A stretch of DNA of 64,000 nucleotides from Tethya wilhelma (Eukaryota; Porifera; Demospongiae; Tethyida; Tethyidae): contig CAXIPT010000004.1 in NCBI GenBank assembly GCA_964030475.1, positions 4,580,211-4,644,210 of the forward strand, written 5' to 3'. Under the pieces are notes generated by a model. That model was not told the DNA's origin. It was given only the letters and a program-made list of their open reading frames with translations, and made no database searches. Below are positions 34,538 to 46,238 of the stretch, piece after piece (position 1 is the first letter of the stretch; each line of letters starts with the position of its first letter). The position numbers and the translations under genes are program-made.

Positions 34538-35700
34538 TTCACAAACTCAAAAGTTAGTTTCCTAATATAAATTGACATAGAGGTATATTATCTACAATGT
34601 GTAATGTAAGGTTCTAGAAGAGTATTATCATTGCAATAATATGAGAAGCCATTGGCAATTCCTGGTTCCTAATTTTGGCATACTCTCTAAATATGTGCAA
34701 AGATCTGGGTGATAAGATTGACAGCGCTAGTTCTTTCAAGTTACACTATAACTGCTGGGTAAGTCTTTCATGCTCAAAATATTCAGCAGATACTCTTGAC
34801 CTCAATTAATGCCTGCATGCACTTGGAGTGAACATTAAACTAAATAATGCTTGTAAGGTTGCTGTATGGCAGACTTTAATATTGGCAGATTGGCAGTTTT
34901 GGTCAGGATGGCCAATATTAAATCCGCCAAATAGTCGATCATTTTTGCACTGCACATAAGGAATACATGTATTGTTGTAAGCACTACATCCAAAATAAAA
35001 CCCACCAATCGTGAAATTTTTGACAATTGGCCAAATATTATTCCCACTCATATTTTGTGCTCATGTGGAAAGACTTTGATTTTAGATATTTGTACTATAC
35101 GACATTAATTAGCCTAGCTCAAGACATTTCTCCATGTACACAATACGATAGAACAATAGCCAGCTTTTGTCATTTCTTCACTGACTCACTCTCACCCAGT
35201 GATTAGCCAGCTACACAACTGTAGCTAGATTGCGCAGTGATAGTCTTTATAGCTAGAATTTTAATTATTTTCCTTTTTACAAATTATACGTATATAGAGC
35301 TATATAGCCACACTTTTCTCTTTGACGACCCTTACCTACAGTGAGTTGTAGGTAAGGGGTCATCAAAGTGATGAAATAATGAGATCTAGCTCACTCCACA
35401 ATATTTCTATCTAACTATAGAACGTACTGGAGTTGCCATACAAAGGTAGCTAAAATCATGACATCTGCCTACATTCTCTGTTCTGTACATTTTTGCCATT
35501 TTAATGTAAGGAGTGAATCCAGGGATTTCACATAAATTATTGTATAGCTAGAAATTTTCAAGGAGTATAAATTTCGCTGTTTTTGTGGATCATTCGGCAA
35601 TCCACGAAAATTTTACCTGCCTTTGCGCAAAGATTTTATTCCTTGAAAATTTCTACGGTACTGCTATGTATATATAGCAAGGGGTCGCTAGCTATGTAGC
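34538..35700. other. Upstream spacer of the NLR gene, with MITE fragments and a small hairpin
   Basis: There is no convincing gene here. It holds the presumed NLR promoter, an inverted-repeat relic around 34862-35045, a 21-bp-armed hairpin at 35320-35368 (tttgacgacccttacctaca and its near complement) and a taccgtatagc-family relic at 35541-35660 related to the copy at 4893. The open frames here coincide with the repeats. Confidence 0.5.
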
Positions 35701-36880
35701 AGACTCCCATATATGCTGTACTTAGATCCACAACCAGGGTCACAAATAGTAACTGCCTAAATTTGGCTGTGACCTTGTGACCGCACAAAAAATTCCCAGT
35801 GACCTTGTGACTGTGGTTGAACAAACGCAAGCTCCAGTTATGACATCATGATTATAATTGTACATCACGTGAGCAAGCGATTGACCTATGTACCCCTGTG
35901 CAGAGTAGATAAGATAGTCAAAGACAGCAGTTATTAGACTATAGATTCTAAACTACTAGAGAATGTGCCCTGCTATAATTATGTCTTATGGATAGTGTAA
36001 GTATCTCTCTTATTAGCTCTCTTGTTTTTTGAGGGCAACTCCTTCATAACCGTGGAGCAACCAAATTTGATCCGGATCCGGCCGTGACCCAGTAACCACA
36101 CAGAAAAAACTTAGGTGACCTTGCCTGTGGTGACCTAGCTTCGTACCCAGGACCCTCCCATCAAGAAGGGACAGGGCCTGGTACACACTGTTTGCGCATC
36201 AGAGCTTATGATAACTTTTTACACTTCATCTACCAAAATGTCAGACAAAGTTCAACTTGGTCTGACGTTTCCGAAGAAGCGTTTTCCTTAAAACTAGATA
36301 ACAGTGTTGAGACTTTTGTCAAAATCTCTCTGCCATTTTTGCACAGATATGAATGGTTAACTTCTTTGCTTTGAGTTAGGAGCACTAGCATCCTCCTCAT
36401 TGCCAAGCTTTCTCACATTACTACTAGCGAACTCACAAAAGAATTATCTGACAAAATGGCAGACCATTGGTCACATGTCCGGACATTCCTTAACTTTAAT
36501 CGGAAAATGTCCTGTGACTGACTGTTAACATAAGCTCTGCGCATAAGCTAAGTTTTCTTAATTTCCCGCAATTTTTTTAATTATATATTACTTTCCACGT
36601 GGACCATCACATGGAGCAAGTAAACGGTTTCCGTGTCACAACTGCTAACCATTGCACCATCGTAGGTCAAAGGTGAGTAACTTTGTAATCTTTTACCGCA
36701 CGGAGAAAAGATATAAACAACTACATAAACAAAGATACCCAAATTCCCAGTGTTGCTGGGTAAATTGAGCATGCGCAAACAGTGTGTACCAGGCCCTCTC
36801 CCTTCTTTTGATGGGAGGGGCCTGGGTACGAGGCCAGTGGTGACCCTAGTCATGGATCTAAGTACAGTGTCTATGGAGTG
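35701..36880. mobile_element. DNA element with 40-bp inverted ends, split by a Mutator-like MITE
   Basis: The end sequences at 35701-35742 (gctgtacttagatccacaac inside) and 36841-36880 (catggatctaagtacagtgt inside) are inverted copies. The element at 36136-36836 sits between them with its own target duplication, so it inserted later. The outer element has no coding sequence that I recognise. Confidence 0.6.
36136..36836. mobile_element. Mutator-like MITE (701 bp) with 9-bp target duplication
   Basis: Terminal inverted repeats of about 60 bp start tagcttcgtacccaggaccc and end gggcctgggtacgaggcca. Flanking direct repeats are gtggtgacc (36127-36135 and 36837-36845). Long inverted repeats with a 9-bp duplication are typical of the Mutator superfamily. 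No transposase frame is present. Confidence 0.8.
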
Positions 36881-37996
36881 ACCAACCCTTTGTATAGTGC
36901 TCACTACTCTCATTATTGGTTTCAACCGGCTTTAATAGGTGCTCAATTTCTTTACATAAACCAGTAACTCAAGTTTGAGATGATTATTATAGTATCAGAC
37001 TATATATATGTATCAGTAAAAATTTGTAGCTAAAATACTTATAGGTCTATACGGTTTGTCTGTCTTGTATACACAAGGCTATATAAAATTATTATATAGA
37101 TCTCTACCTTTCCTCACTGGCCTTCTATAGCAGTCGATATCGAATACCGTGAGAGCAGACAGAGCTTTCAGATGGTCTGTTCACAGTTGTACTGAGTTGA
37201 ATGTGAGCTGAGCATGAGTGGAGTGACCTTTGAACTATAGCATTCCTGTAAATTCCGGAAACTGTGCATTTGCCAGAAATATCTGGCTAGTGGGACTGCA
37301 CTGAATGTGATGTATACTAAATCCTTCAAAAATTAAATGTATGTCTCACAATCAGCAGCATGGTTGACTGGTATCAGTATAATTCTACCAATAATTATTG
37401 CTGTATCTCATAATCATGCAGGACTGAAATAAAAATTATGAGAAAAGCTAGAAATCAAAATCAATAGAGGCACTCTATATGTTCATGTATTTTCTGATTT
37501 ATAGCATAATACTGTCTCATAGATATCAGTGATCCCAGCTGTGAGAAAATTATTCAGTATCCCTATAGCGATGAATGCAAAAAAAGCACTGCATGAGACA
37601 ATCTCTCCAGTCCACTCTATGGCTACATTGTAAGTCATAGTGACTGACATACAGTATTCTGTAGGAGGATAGCTATAATAATAGTACAACACCTATCTGG
37701 CTGGCCTGAGTGAATGTGAGAGACTGAGCTCTGCATGGCAAGGACTCGAGGAATGTCACTAAAAACCTTAATGAAATTACACATCAAGTTATGAGATATT
37801 ATACGAGTGAATTGAAAGCCTTATTGCTTACAAAAAATAGTTAACTTTGACAATTAAAAGATAAGATAGGCCACATTATATAATTATATAATATTATTTA
37901 TATCAAATCACAATAAGCCATTTGTAATATTTTCAACTAAAATACATTAACAGGTTCACACAAACACTGGGATCTTGGAGTATGATAATATTTTAT
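36881..37996. other. Intergenic stretch 3' of the SDR gene, nothing recognised
   Basis: AT-rich sequence without splice-compatible coding exons or transposon ends that I could pair. The short minus-strand frame at 37483-37692 shows no domain. Confidence 0.45.
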
Positions 37997-39194
37997 CTAT
38001 TCTACTTCTAACCCGACCAAATTTGCACTATACTCCCACAACCTCTTACACGCTTCATCATCTAGAGCTCTACTTGCAGGTTTCTTGATAGCACACGAAT
38101 CCCAATACACACCATCTTGTCCTCCTACTTCAGGTGCTATAGCACAATGTAGAGGGGTCTGGGCACCTTGCTTCAATGTCTTCGTGAAAAGGTACATGGC
38201 TATATGAGCAATAGGCTGGGGCAAAAACGAATAAGAATAATTACAGGTATTATAAGACTGTACACATAAACCCAAAAGACTAAAATTTACATCTATAGCC
38301 ACATTATTCAAAGAAACATAAATGGCCCACTGAATCATTTTACTACCATAGTTTTGAAAACTCTATCATCAGCATGCATTCATTCAGTGTACCAATGCAG
38401 ACAAAATTTCCGAATCTTACCTTCAAGATGATGAGCCATCCAGAGAGCAAGTGCCGAGTTATTTCTGTGTATACAGTCCCAGGATGAAGTGAACACACAG
38501 TTACTCCACTTCCTCGGATACGTTTTGCTAGCTCTCTTGCAAACATAATGTTAGCTAACTTACTTCTACAGTAAGACAACTGAGGACTGTATTTTTTCCT
38601 CCACATCATGTCATCAAAATCGAGGTAGCCCGCCATGTGAGCCATTGAAGCCACAACTACGATCCGGCTAGGAGAGCATTCCTTGATTCGGTCAAGTAAG
38701 AGGTTCACCAGAAGGAAGTGACCAAGGTGATTTGTACCGAACTGCATCTCAAAGCCATCTTCTGTGAGGCAATATGGGGTGAACATTACACCAGCGTTAC
38801 AGACGAGGATGTCAACTCGAGGCTCATCAGTCAAAACTTTAGAAACAAATGTGCGTATTGATGCACACGAAGCCAAATCTAACTTCCTGAAGAAAACATC
38901 GTTGTTACCACTCTTACTGCGTATACTATCAACAGCATATTCAGCTTTAGTCTTGTTTCTGCAGGCGATTATAACTCGGCCTCCTCTACAGGCCATCTCA
39001 AGGGCAGTCTCATAGCCAATGCCAGTGTTCCCACCTGTTATTATGATAGTTTTACCATCTAAGCGTCGTTTACTTTTGCAAGCAACTCCATTGACTAAAT
39101 ATATTCGAATGAGATAGTAGAGAATAGGAAGTGATCCAGACAGAGTCAGCAATAACCATGGATTAGAGAGACTGATTCTATCAAAGTATAACAT
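37997..39194 (-). CDS. Retinol dehydrogenase-like short-chain dehydrogenase/reductase (RDH11-14 / DHRS type)
   Basis: NAD(P)(H)-dependent SDR of the RDH11-14 group, membrane-anchored oxidoreductase of retinoids or other lipophilic carbonyls. Two exons (39194-38421 and 38215-37997) join in phase 0 to 330 residues. An N-terminal hydrophobic segment (about residues 12-35) would anchor it. The cofactor motif TGGNTGIG is at 53-60, NAG at 133-135, the catalytic Ser at 183 (VASMAH) and YCRSK at 208-212. The C-terminus (DGVYWDSCAIKKPASRALDD, then RLWEYSANLVGLE) matches the group. The open frame running past 38421 reads into the intron. The substrate is not deducible. Confidence 0.93.
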
Positions 39195-39899
39195 TGTTCG
39201 ATAACTTGAGTACGCGGGCCTAAAAGAATGATTAGGAATAAATTAAGTTGAGAATCATAACAATTACAAAGTGATATGCACGTGCAGTGTATCAGTTGCT
39301 ACGCTTTTGTGCTTCCAACGCTGCAAGATGCTAACTTGCGATCAGGCTCTACCCTAATTTACTACTAGAGGAGAGTCTGTATAGTTTTTTGGACAATAAT
39401 ATTGATTTTAATTTACATTACAAGAATTGTTAGTGAACCTGGAAATATTACTATTGACAATTAACTATTTTCCCTGAGGATAAGCTCATGCAGAACATCC
39501 AGTGACCTAGCAAGAAAGGGTCTGGTGTCCAGACTAGACACTTGTAACCTTTGCTTCAGCCACACCCCTCAAATTATATGGGGCAGAAACTGTCAATCTA
39601 TATATTCTATTAGACAGTCTACAGAAATTATTCTACGCACAATAAAATATTTTTTACTTACTTTATTGAGCTCAAGAATTGTAGCTAGAGTTGAAAACTT
39701 GAGATTGCAATTGAAATACACGACTGGTTTTTCACGTGACAAATGTCATGCGATATCGCGATGCCTTCACGATCACGTCCCACCCACGTAGATAATTTTA
39801 AAATAATTATTATGGTTATTAACTATTATTAACAATAGCTTCATAAAATTAATATTGACTTCAGTTTCATTACTGCAATAATAAAATTTTACTCTGGGA

Positions 39900-41129
39900 C
39901 TAATGGCTACTAACAACAGCAGTGTGGTAGTATGAGCAGTCCACCATAGTAATTGCCGACTTTGGCAATGCATCAACTCTTCTAGGAACATCACACCTGA
40001 ACAAATATCGATGACCTTTAGCCTCTGGATGTCCTAAGCGTCCATCACTGCCACATCCCCAAGTGAAAACACTTCCTTCTCTCGTAACTGCTGTGCTGTG
40101 TATCCCACCACAAGCCACGCCTGTCACACACTCTCCTCCAAACGTGCCAGGATCAATCTTGGTTGGTACATCTCTTGACTCTTGATCATTATGACCTAAC
40201 TTGCCTTTGTATCCATCTCCCCACGAAAATACATGTCCGTCATTTGTACACGCAAGGGTGTGACTGTGACATTCTCCCAAAGAGCAGCTAGCATTAACAA
40301 CCACCACACTAGACAGAGCTGCAACAACTTGCAGTGTGTCTCTGTCAGATTTACCACCTTCTTTACTACGACCTAGTCCAAGTGCACCATCACCTCCACT
40401 TCCTACAGTCATTAGTCGGCCATTATCTGTAATCACAGCTGCATGAGAATACCCACAGGAAACAAATGAAACTCTGTCATCATTTGGCACTTGAACATGA
40501 GTAGGAAGAGTTCGATCATTTGTATCACCATGACCAAGTACTCCATGAGCTCCTGAGCCCCACGACCAAACTGTTCCATTGATACCGATAGCATAATTGT
40601 AATTGAATCCACAAGCAACATGTTTGAATCTCGTACATTCAACCGGAGGGGGAACTCTCACAGGGATCAACTCAAATGGAGAGGCTCTACCTAGTCCAAG
40701 AACTCCATGTGACTTGTTGTAGCCCCAGATATAAATTTCACCCTCACCAGTCACACAGGCAGCATGCCAGAAGCCAGCTGATACTTGGGAAACCTCCAAT
40801 GGTGCAACCAACTCCACTGGAATGCTATGATCTTCCTCTGATCCTGTGCCTAGCCGACCATATTTCCCCCAACCACAAGCAAAGAGTCTCTTAGAATGAT
40901 TTCCATCCTTAGCTGTTACACGACACAGGGCAATAGTGAAATGAGCACCACAAGTGACTTGTAGTGGGTTGGTGCTACGAGACAGTTTCATGACTTGAGG
41001 TATCTCTGCAGTGGCACTCTTACCGTCACCAAGTTGACCATACTTACCAAACCCCCAGGTGTATACAGCCATTACACAACAGAAACCTATATGGATAATA
41101 ATTATTGCAATTATAACTGCTATAAACAC
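39900..41129 (-). CDS. RCC1-repeat beta-propeller protein, intronless
   Basis: Single-exon protein of 409 residues, or 390 from an internal Met (41072) that starts MAVYTWGFGKYGQLG and looks the more natural start. The upstream 19 residues are very hydrophobic and would act as a signal or anchor if used. RCC1-type repeats follow in sequence: FACGWGKYGRLGTG, YIWGYNKSHGVLGLG, WSWGSGAHGVLGHG, TVGSGGDGALGLG, FSWGDGYKGKLGH and FTWGCGSDGRLGH, a seven-bladed propeller in all. Such propellers mediate protein interactions, as in the RCC1 and HERC families. No other domain is attached, so a specific function cannot be assigned. The stop is at 39902-39900. Confidence 0.92.
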   Translation of the reverse strand: MFIAVIIAIIIIHIGFCCVMAVYTWGFGKYGQLGDGKSATAEIPQVMKLSRSTNPLQVTCGAHFTIALCRVTAKDGNHSKRLFACGWGKYGRLGTGSEEDHSIPVELVAPLEVSQVSAGFWHAACVTGEGEIYIWGYNKSHGVLGLGRASPFELIPVRVPPPVECTRFKHVACGFNYNYAIGINGTVWSWGSGAHGVLGHGDTNDRTLPTHVQVPNDDRVSFVSCGYSHAAVITDNGRLMTVGSGGDGALGLGRSKEGGKSDRDTLQVVAALSSVVVVNASCSLGECHSHTLACTNDGHVFSWGDGYKGKLGHNDQESRDVPTKIDPGTFGGECVTGVACGGIHSTAVTREGSVFTWGCGSDGRLGHPEAKGHRYLFRCDVPRRVDALPKSAITMVDCSYYHTAVVSSH

Positions 41130-41819
41130 AAAAAATAGGCCATCTTTATTGACGACTAATTAGCTTAATGAGGACTTTGTAAGTATACACTTATAGCATT
41201 ATAAAAATATTATCCCAACCATGGAGCTGATTGACAACTCTTCAAGGCATGCTTAGTACTTGAATGCCACACATCAAAAGTGACAAATAGATTGCAATCA
41301 GTGCTACAGCACAATCATATCAGAACATATGCATGCAGGCACGATTCTTTTTGCAACCGAATGTCAAGTAACAATTCTACTAGAGAAAGGGAGGCCTGAT
41401 GATCTAAGAGCCAGCTTAATTTTTTCATAGGAAAATGTGTTTTAGTCTGGTATAGACAGGCACATCCCAGATCAATGGCCCACAAAATATTAATGTCAGC
41501 ATGAATTTAAAGGTTGTATTGCATGGAAGCGGCAAGTTTTTGAAAAAAATGGCCCAAAAATCAATACTGAAATTTCCTTGGTTGAAAATACATCATTGGA
41601 ATGCAATTTATGTGTACGGTCTCCTATTCTCTTGTTGACGACATGCACAATATGGCTTCACTATGCGATGTAAATTACTATGCATACAACTTCCGTGCAA
41701 TAGCACGTACCTTTGTGACCTGCATGTGTGAATTGGCATACGAAAGAAATTCAATCACCCATCTTACGGAAATCTACATGATTTTGCCACTATAAACATC
41801 CATACCTGTAGCTACATAC

Positions 41820-42430
41820 TAGTCTCGCGTAGCCAGACCCCTTTCGCTCCGCCTATATGGCTCCGCGGGAAAGGGGTCTGGTGTATCTAGCATCAAAAAC
41901 TTGTGCAGATGGAATGCAATTATTGCATAACAAGCTGGAAAATTTTTCAATTTTTTGGGCGGGGTAAGTAAAATACAGGAGCAGAGTGTGGCAGCGTTAG
42001 CTGCTCTTGGTTGCTATTAGCTGTTGAAAAGATCTGCCATCGCTAAAAATACGTATTTTTTATCTAAGAACCGACGCCGGGGTTTTTCCAAAAGACACAT
42101 ACACTCCTCTTACGTTCAAAAACGACACCACGGCTTTCATTCGTACCTGTGTCAAGGTCTGGCATCCTAGCTTAGCTGTTGCTTCTGAATTTTGTAAATA
42201 GTTCTCGGTTCTTCCAGCAATTTCACTTGAAAACGCCGTTGTGCGATGTTTCTATTTAACGCGCACGGAAGCTATTGATCAATCACAGAGCAATAATTAC
42301 GTGTTCTGTAATTTCATTGGTCAGGCCGAAATTCCTGGCCTCTGCACAACTTTTTGATGCGAGATACACCAGACCCCTTTCCCGCGGAGCCATATAGGCG
42401 GAGCGAAAGGGGTCTGGCTACGCGAGACTA
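41820..42430. mobile_element. Mutator-like MITE (611 bp) with 9-bp target duplication
   Basis: Near-perfect inverted ends of about 68 bp start tagtctcgcgtagccagacc and end with the reverse complement. They contain ctttcgctccgcctatatgg and its inverse. Direct repeats gctacatac flank it (41811-41819, 42431-42439). The high end-to-end similarity suggests a fairly recent insertion. Confidence 0.85.
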
Positions 42431-42444
42431 GCTACATACTATGT

Positions 42445-42575
42445 ATTAGTTATTGCACAAGCACGAGTGCCACATGCCAGATATTGGCACAGTTGTGACG
42501 TATGGCCCAAGGGTTTTACGTCACAACTGTGCCAATATCTGGCATGTGGTCACGAGTGCGTGTGCAATAACTAAT
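42445..42575. repeat. Large palindrome (about 58-bp arms)
   Basis: Left arm: attagttattgcac, then ccacatgccagatattggca and cagttgtgacgta. Right arm: the reverse complement, ending gtgcaataactaat. The central 13 bp (tggcccaagggtt) are unpaired. It lies directly beside the Mutator-like element, which may have landed next to or within this foldback element. Related gatattggcacagttt words recur at about 42635-42655. Confidence 0.75.
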
Positions 42576-43547
42576 TTGTTGCATTAGCAAAACTACAGTA
42601 TTCACTCAAGCGTGCCGATAATGGCATAGTGGTCTGATATTGGCACAGTTTGCCACCTACGCAGTGTGCCATATGCAATAATTTATTATAGTGGCACAGT
42701 TTTCTCTTTGATCTCAAGTGTCAAAATGCAACAAACTTACATAAAACAACTCAAGATATGTGATGAAAATTATTATCACTTTGTAATCAAAGCATCAATT
42801 GTATATCTATGATCAATCAAATTAACGAAGGAACAGTGGTTCAATTAGTCTGGCATATCAAGATATCAAGATTGCTTGAACTGCAAGCTAGGCTGTTTCA
42901 AATTCAAGTGATCAGACCATAGTCTGGCGTATCCAGACCCTTCACGCGTAAAGGGTCGAAGCGATCATTAGTTCAGTGACCACTACACAACTGCAGCACT
43001 AATATGGCTGAGTTCAGGGTTACTCTTGGCTACTGGATCAGAAATTCAGTAAGATGTACAGTTGTACAAACTAGAATTACTTTATCCCCCTAGATACAAA
43101 CTGAGCTTACCTATATGATTTTTACTGTAATTGTGTCACAGCCTGATAAAGTACTATGATGAACAATGAATATATATATACCTTGAAATGCACTTTTCAA
43201 AAAGAACAACTTGTCGGTAGAAATTAACACTGGCTGTATATTCCCTTTGAGTGTCCAAAGCCAATCTGATCTGTGCTCTGGCAGGACCACTAACAGCTCA
43301 GAGCTGTAGCTCAGGATCAGGATCAGCTATCCAAGGCCAGGCCTCAGCCAAACATAGTCACGTGCCCAGACCCCTCCCTCTTTTTACATGTAGATCTATA
43401 CTTTCTACACAGAACGGCTAGGAGCAATCAGTGCTGCATGACATTGTATTGTAGAAATAATGCATTTCCTTAGGGAAGTAAAATTGAATCTTAATTGAAT
43501 ATAATGATATAGCCAGCTATATATTATTACATCATGACTATTAGCCT
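42576..43547. other. Upstream region of the collagen-like gene, no gene seen
   Basis: No coding exon or RNA gene was recognised. There is a small agaccc-type repeat relic at about 42926-42960 (tccagacccttcacgcgtaaagg) and another at about 43360-43390, both resembling fragments of Mutator-like MITE ends. Confidence 0.4.
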
Positions 43548-43549
43548 AG

Positions 43550-43557
43550 TATATAAA
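43550..43557 (+). promoter_or_regulatory. TATA box of the short-chain-collagen-like gene
   Basis: The motif tatataaag lies about 95 bp upstream of the ATG at 43648, a normal core promoter distance given a short 5' UTR. Confidence 0.6.
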
Positions 43558-43647
43558 GACCATGCAGCTAGATTGTGATTGATTGTGCTTGCACCTTACT
43601 AAAGTTATTATAGCCTCAAAATACTGTTCTTTCAACCATCACTAAAG

Positions 43648-44679
43648 ATGTTGCTTATCTGTATTCTGATGGTACTGTGCTGTTCAGCATTGACCAAAGG
43701 TAATCCAGTGTACCCACAAAATTCAGAATTGCACAGCAGATCTATTGTGTTAAATAATAATTGTTGTTGCAATATTTTTTTTTTTCGATAATGAAATTGT
43801 GATTTTATAATTTCAATCAAAACAGGTACCGTGACTCACAAGGAAGATGGTGCAGCGATGGAAAAGGAACAAAAAGCTGTTCAAGCACAAAACCATGCTA
43901 CAAGTATCAATGTTGAAGATAAAGTGAAAGAACAAGAACCAATTGGATATGAGCAATACGACTATGCCCTTGAGGAAGACTACCCCCTCAATGGATTGGA
44001 TGATGCAAGTGAGCAGTGGTGGTGGAGACACTGGAGAAGGAGACACCAAAGGAGGAGAAACCAAAGGAAGAGAAACCAAAGGAAGAAAAACCAAAGGAAG
44101 AGAAACCAAAGGAAGAGAAAAAGCAAGCAAATTAGACAGGTGAAAACAGCTGGTGTTACGTACACTAGATTTGGGAAATCGTCATGCCGTCGAGGTGCTG
44201 AAGTGGTGTACAAAGGAGTAGTAGCTGGCTCATGGTATTATCACAGAGGGGGAGGCTCCAACTATCTCTGCCTGCCTGATCATCCAGAGTACTCTAGCTA
44301 CCGACGTGGTGTACAAGGCTATTCTTACTTATATGGTACAGAGTATGAAGGTTCAATATTGGGTGGTAGGAATAACCACAATGTACCATGTGCTGTATGC
44401 TATGTTCCTAACCGTTCAACAAGCCTCATGGTCCCTGCCAAGATCAACTGTCCTCGCTCATTCACTAAAGAATATGTGGGATACATTATGTCAAATTATC
44501 GTGGTTACTATCGCACAGAGTTCATATGTGTTGACAAGGATCAAGAGATGTTACGTGGAAGTAGCCGAAACACAAATGGAGCCTTGCTGTACCATACGGA
44601 AGTTGCCTGCCATTATGGAATACCATGTTCACCTTACAACAGGCAAAAGGAGCTGACATGTGTTGTGTGCTCCAGGTAA
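43648..44679 (+). CDS. Short-chain (spongin-type) collagen C-terminal-domain protein with a basic repeat instead of Gly-X-Y
   Basis: Secreted extracellular-matrix-like protein. Exon 1 (43648-43699) encodes the signal peptide MLLICILMVLCCSALTK. Exon 2 (43826-44679) continues in phase; the total is 301 residues. After an acidic segment (about residues 50-75: EQYDYALEEDYPLNGLDD) comes a 15-nt tandem repeat giving NQRKR units (about 43 residues, strongly basic). The C-terminal domain of about 170 residues follows with the sponge short-chain collagen signature: YTRFGKSSC, HRGGGSNYLCLPDHPEY, NHNVPCAVCYV, MVPAKINCP, NTNGALLYH and ELTCVVCSR, with about ten cysteines. Family members that I recall carry a Gly-X-Y stretch where this one has the basic repeat. 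A matrix role is inferred. Confidence 0.88.
44040..44120 (+). repeat. Coding 15-nt tandem repeat (ggaagagaaaccaaa)
   Basis: About five imperfect copies of a 15-nt purine-rich unit. All three plus-strand frames stay open through it: NQRKR in the gene frame, PKEEK-type and TKGRE-type repeats in the others. A frameshift on either side would therefore convert a basic tract to an acidic or Gly-spaced one without stopping translation. Confidence 0.75.
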
Positions 44680-46238
44680 CAGTGCGGCATTAGGCCTGAC
44701 TAGCTCTCAGATTTGGACTGAATTATTTATTAGCCATGTGAACACTAAAGGTTACCAAATTATTTGACACTATTAGTCTTAATTACTGTAGCTCCATATT
44801 AATGTTAATAATTAGTTTGCTAGTGTGTGAATTCATTCAATGTATCAAGTCATATTATAGCAGTGGTCCAATTATTGATGATGAACATTATTATTATTAT
44901 TATTAGACAAGAGGAATTCATCAATAAACCATCTTCGAACTTTACAGTGGGTGTAATTGAAAATTAGACAACAGCCATACTACTACATGCCATGTGATGA
45001 AATAGGTGCAGGTGCATGGCATAGATACCACTTCATTACCTCCTAGTATACAGGGGCTACACTGATATATAACCTATTAGCAACATATACTGCAGGACGA
45101 AATTGATCAGAGTTGCATCAGTAATGAATTTAACTTATTGTTGTTGCTTATTGGCTAGCATTTGGACATTTTAACTAGCATTTTAAAATGACCCTTACAG
45201 AAACTAAGCAAGCAATCTATTTCCATACACTCCATGTTTTTTTAACAACATCAAGACTAAGACAAAAGAGTGTCTACCTGACATCGTTCAACACATGACA
45301 TTAGTGGTACAAGGCTAAAACTGGAACAGTACACACGCTTTGATCTATAAATATTTTAATATTAACCACCAAAAAATTAATACAAAAGGAGAGAGATTAT
45401 ACGTAGAATGCCACATCAAATACGTGATCTCTCAAGTAGACACTAATAGCTAGAACAGGCTCACTTGAATGCATCAAATGTGAGATCATTGTACATGCTT
45501 GACATGGGATCACATGTACACTCTCTCTTTCCACATTAGTAGTTAATACTCGCAAGAAACAAGCTTGGGAACAAGGCTATATATGATTTGGTAGCATCAT
45601 CCCCAGGTCTTTCCCTCTTCCTCCTTGCATGGATATTATTATTAGGTGCAGAAAAAAATAATATTCACAAGGGAATGAGGCTAATGATTTGGTATATCCC
45701 TACTAAAATTCTTAATTAGCTTGAACAAACTTAGGAGGCTATAACACATAACATAGTAAATGATGAACATACAATGGGTCACATACACATCTGATACCAC
45801 AAGAGAAACTGTACATTACAACAGTGTCTTCATGTATAAAATTTCTCAGTCAACATTACATGACATTCATGTACATGATTGTATAACTACACAGTCATGA
45901 TGGAAATGGAAATGTTGATAGACATGTTCACTGTGGGAACAATGTCACCACAATGGGAACCAACAGATACGTGAGGGTAAACAGGATAAAAATGTTTATC
46001 AATTGTTACAGTAGTTATAATAATTATGGTACATAATATTATGGCTGGCTTATGATTAGAAAATTCTGCATGAATAGACCAATGATAATGATTTACTTGT
46101 GATTAATAAAGGATACAGATGTGAATATGGTTATGCTCCAGAGAGAGTTTCAAACTAAAAGCAGATTGTAGATTAAAATGTTTACTGGCAGGAAAATTTC
46201 AATCCATTATTAATATCGTATCAGAAGAGAATTGTTGT
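44680..46238. other. Convergent intergenic region between collagen-like gene and YOD1
   Basis: It contains an AATAAA at 44923-44928 that probably ends the collagen-like transcript. No other gene, exon or paired transposon ends were recognised. YOD1 3' UTR occupies the right part. Confidence 0.5.

Noticed and set aside
43813..44213. Minus-strand Pro/Leu- and Phe/Leu-rich frames opposite the collagen-like gene
   Set aside because: Caused by the 15-nt coding repeat read in reverse; no independent support.
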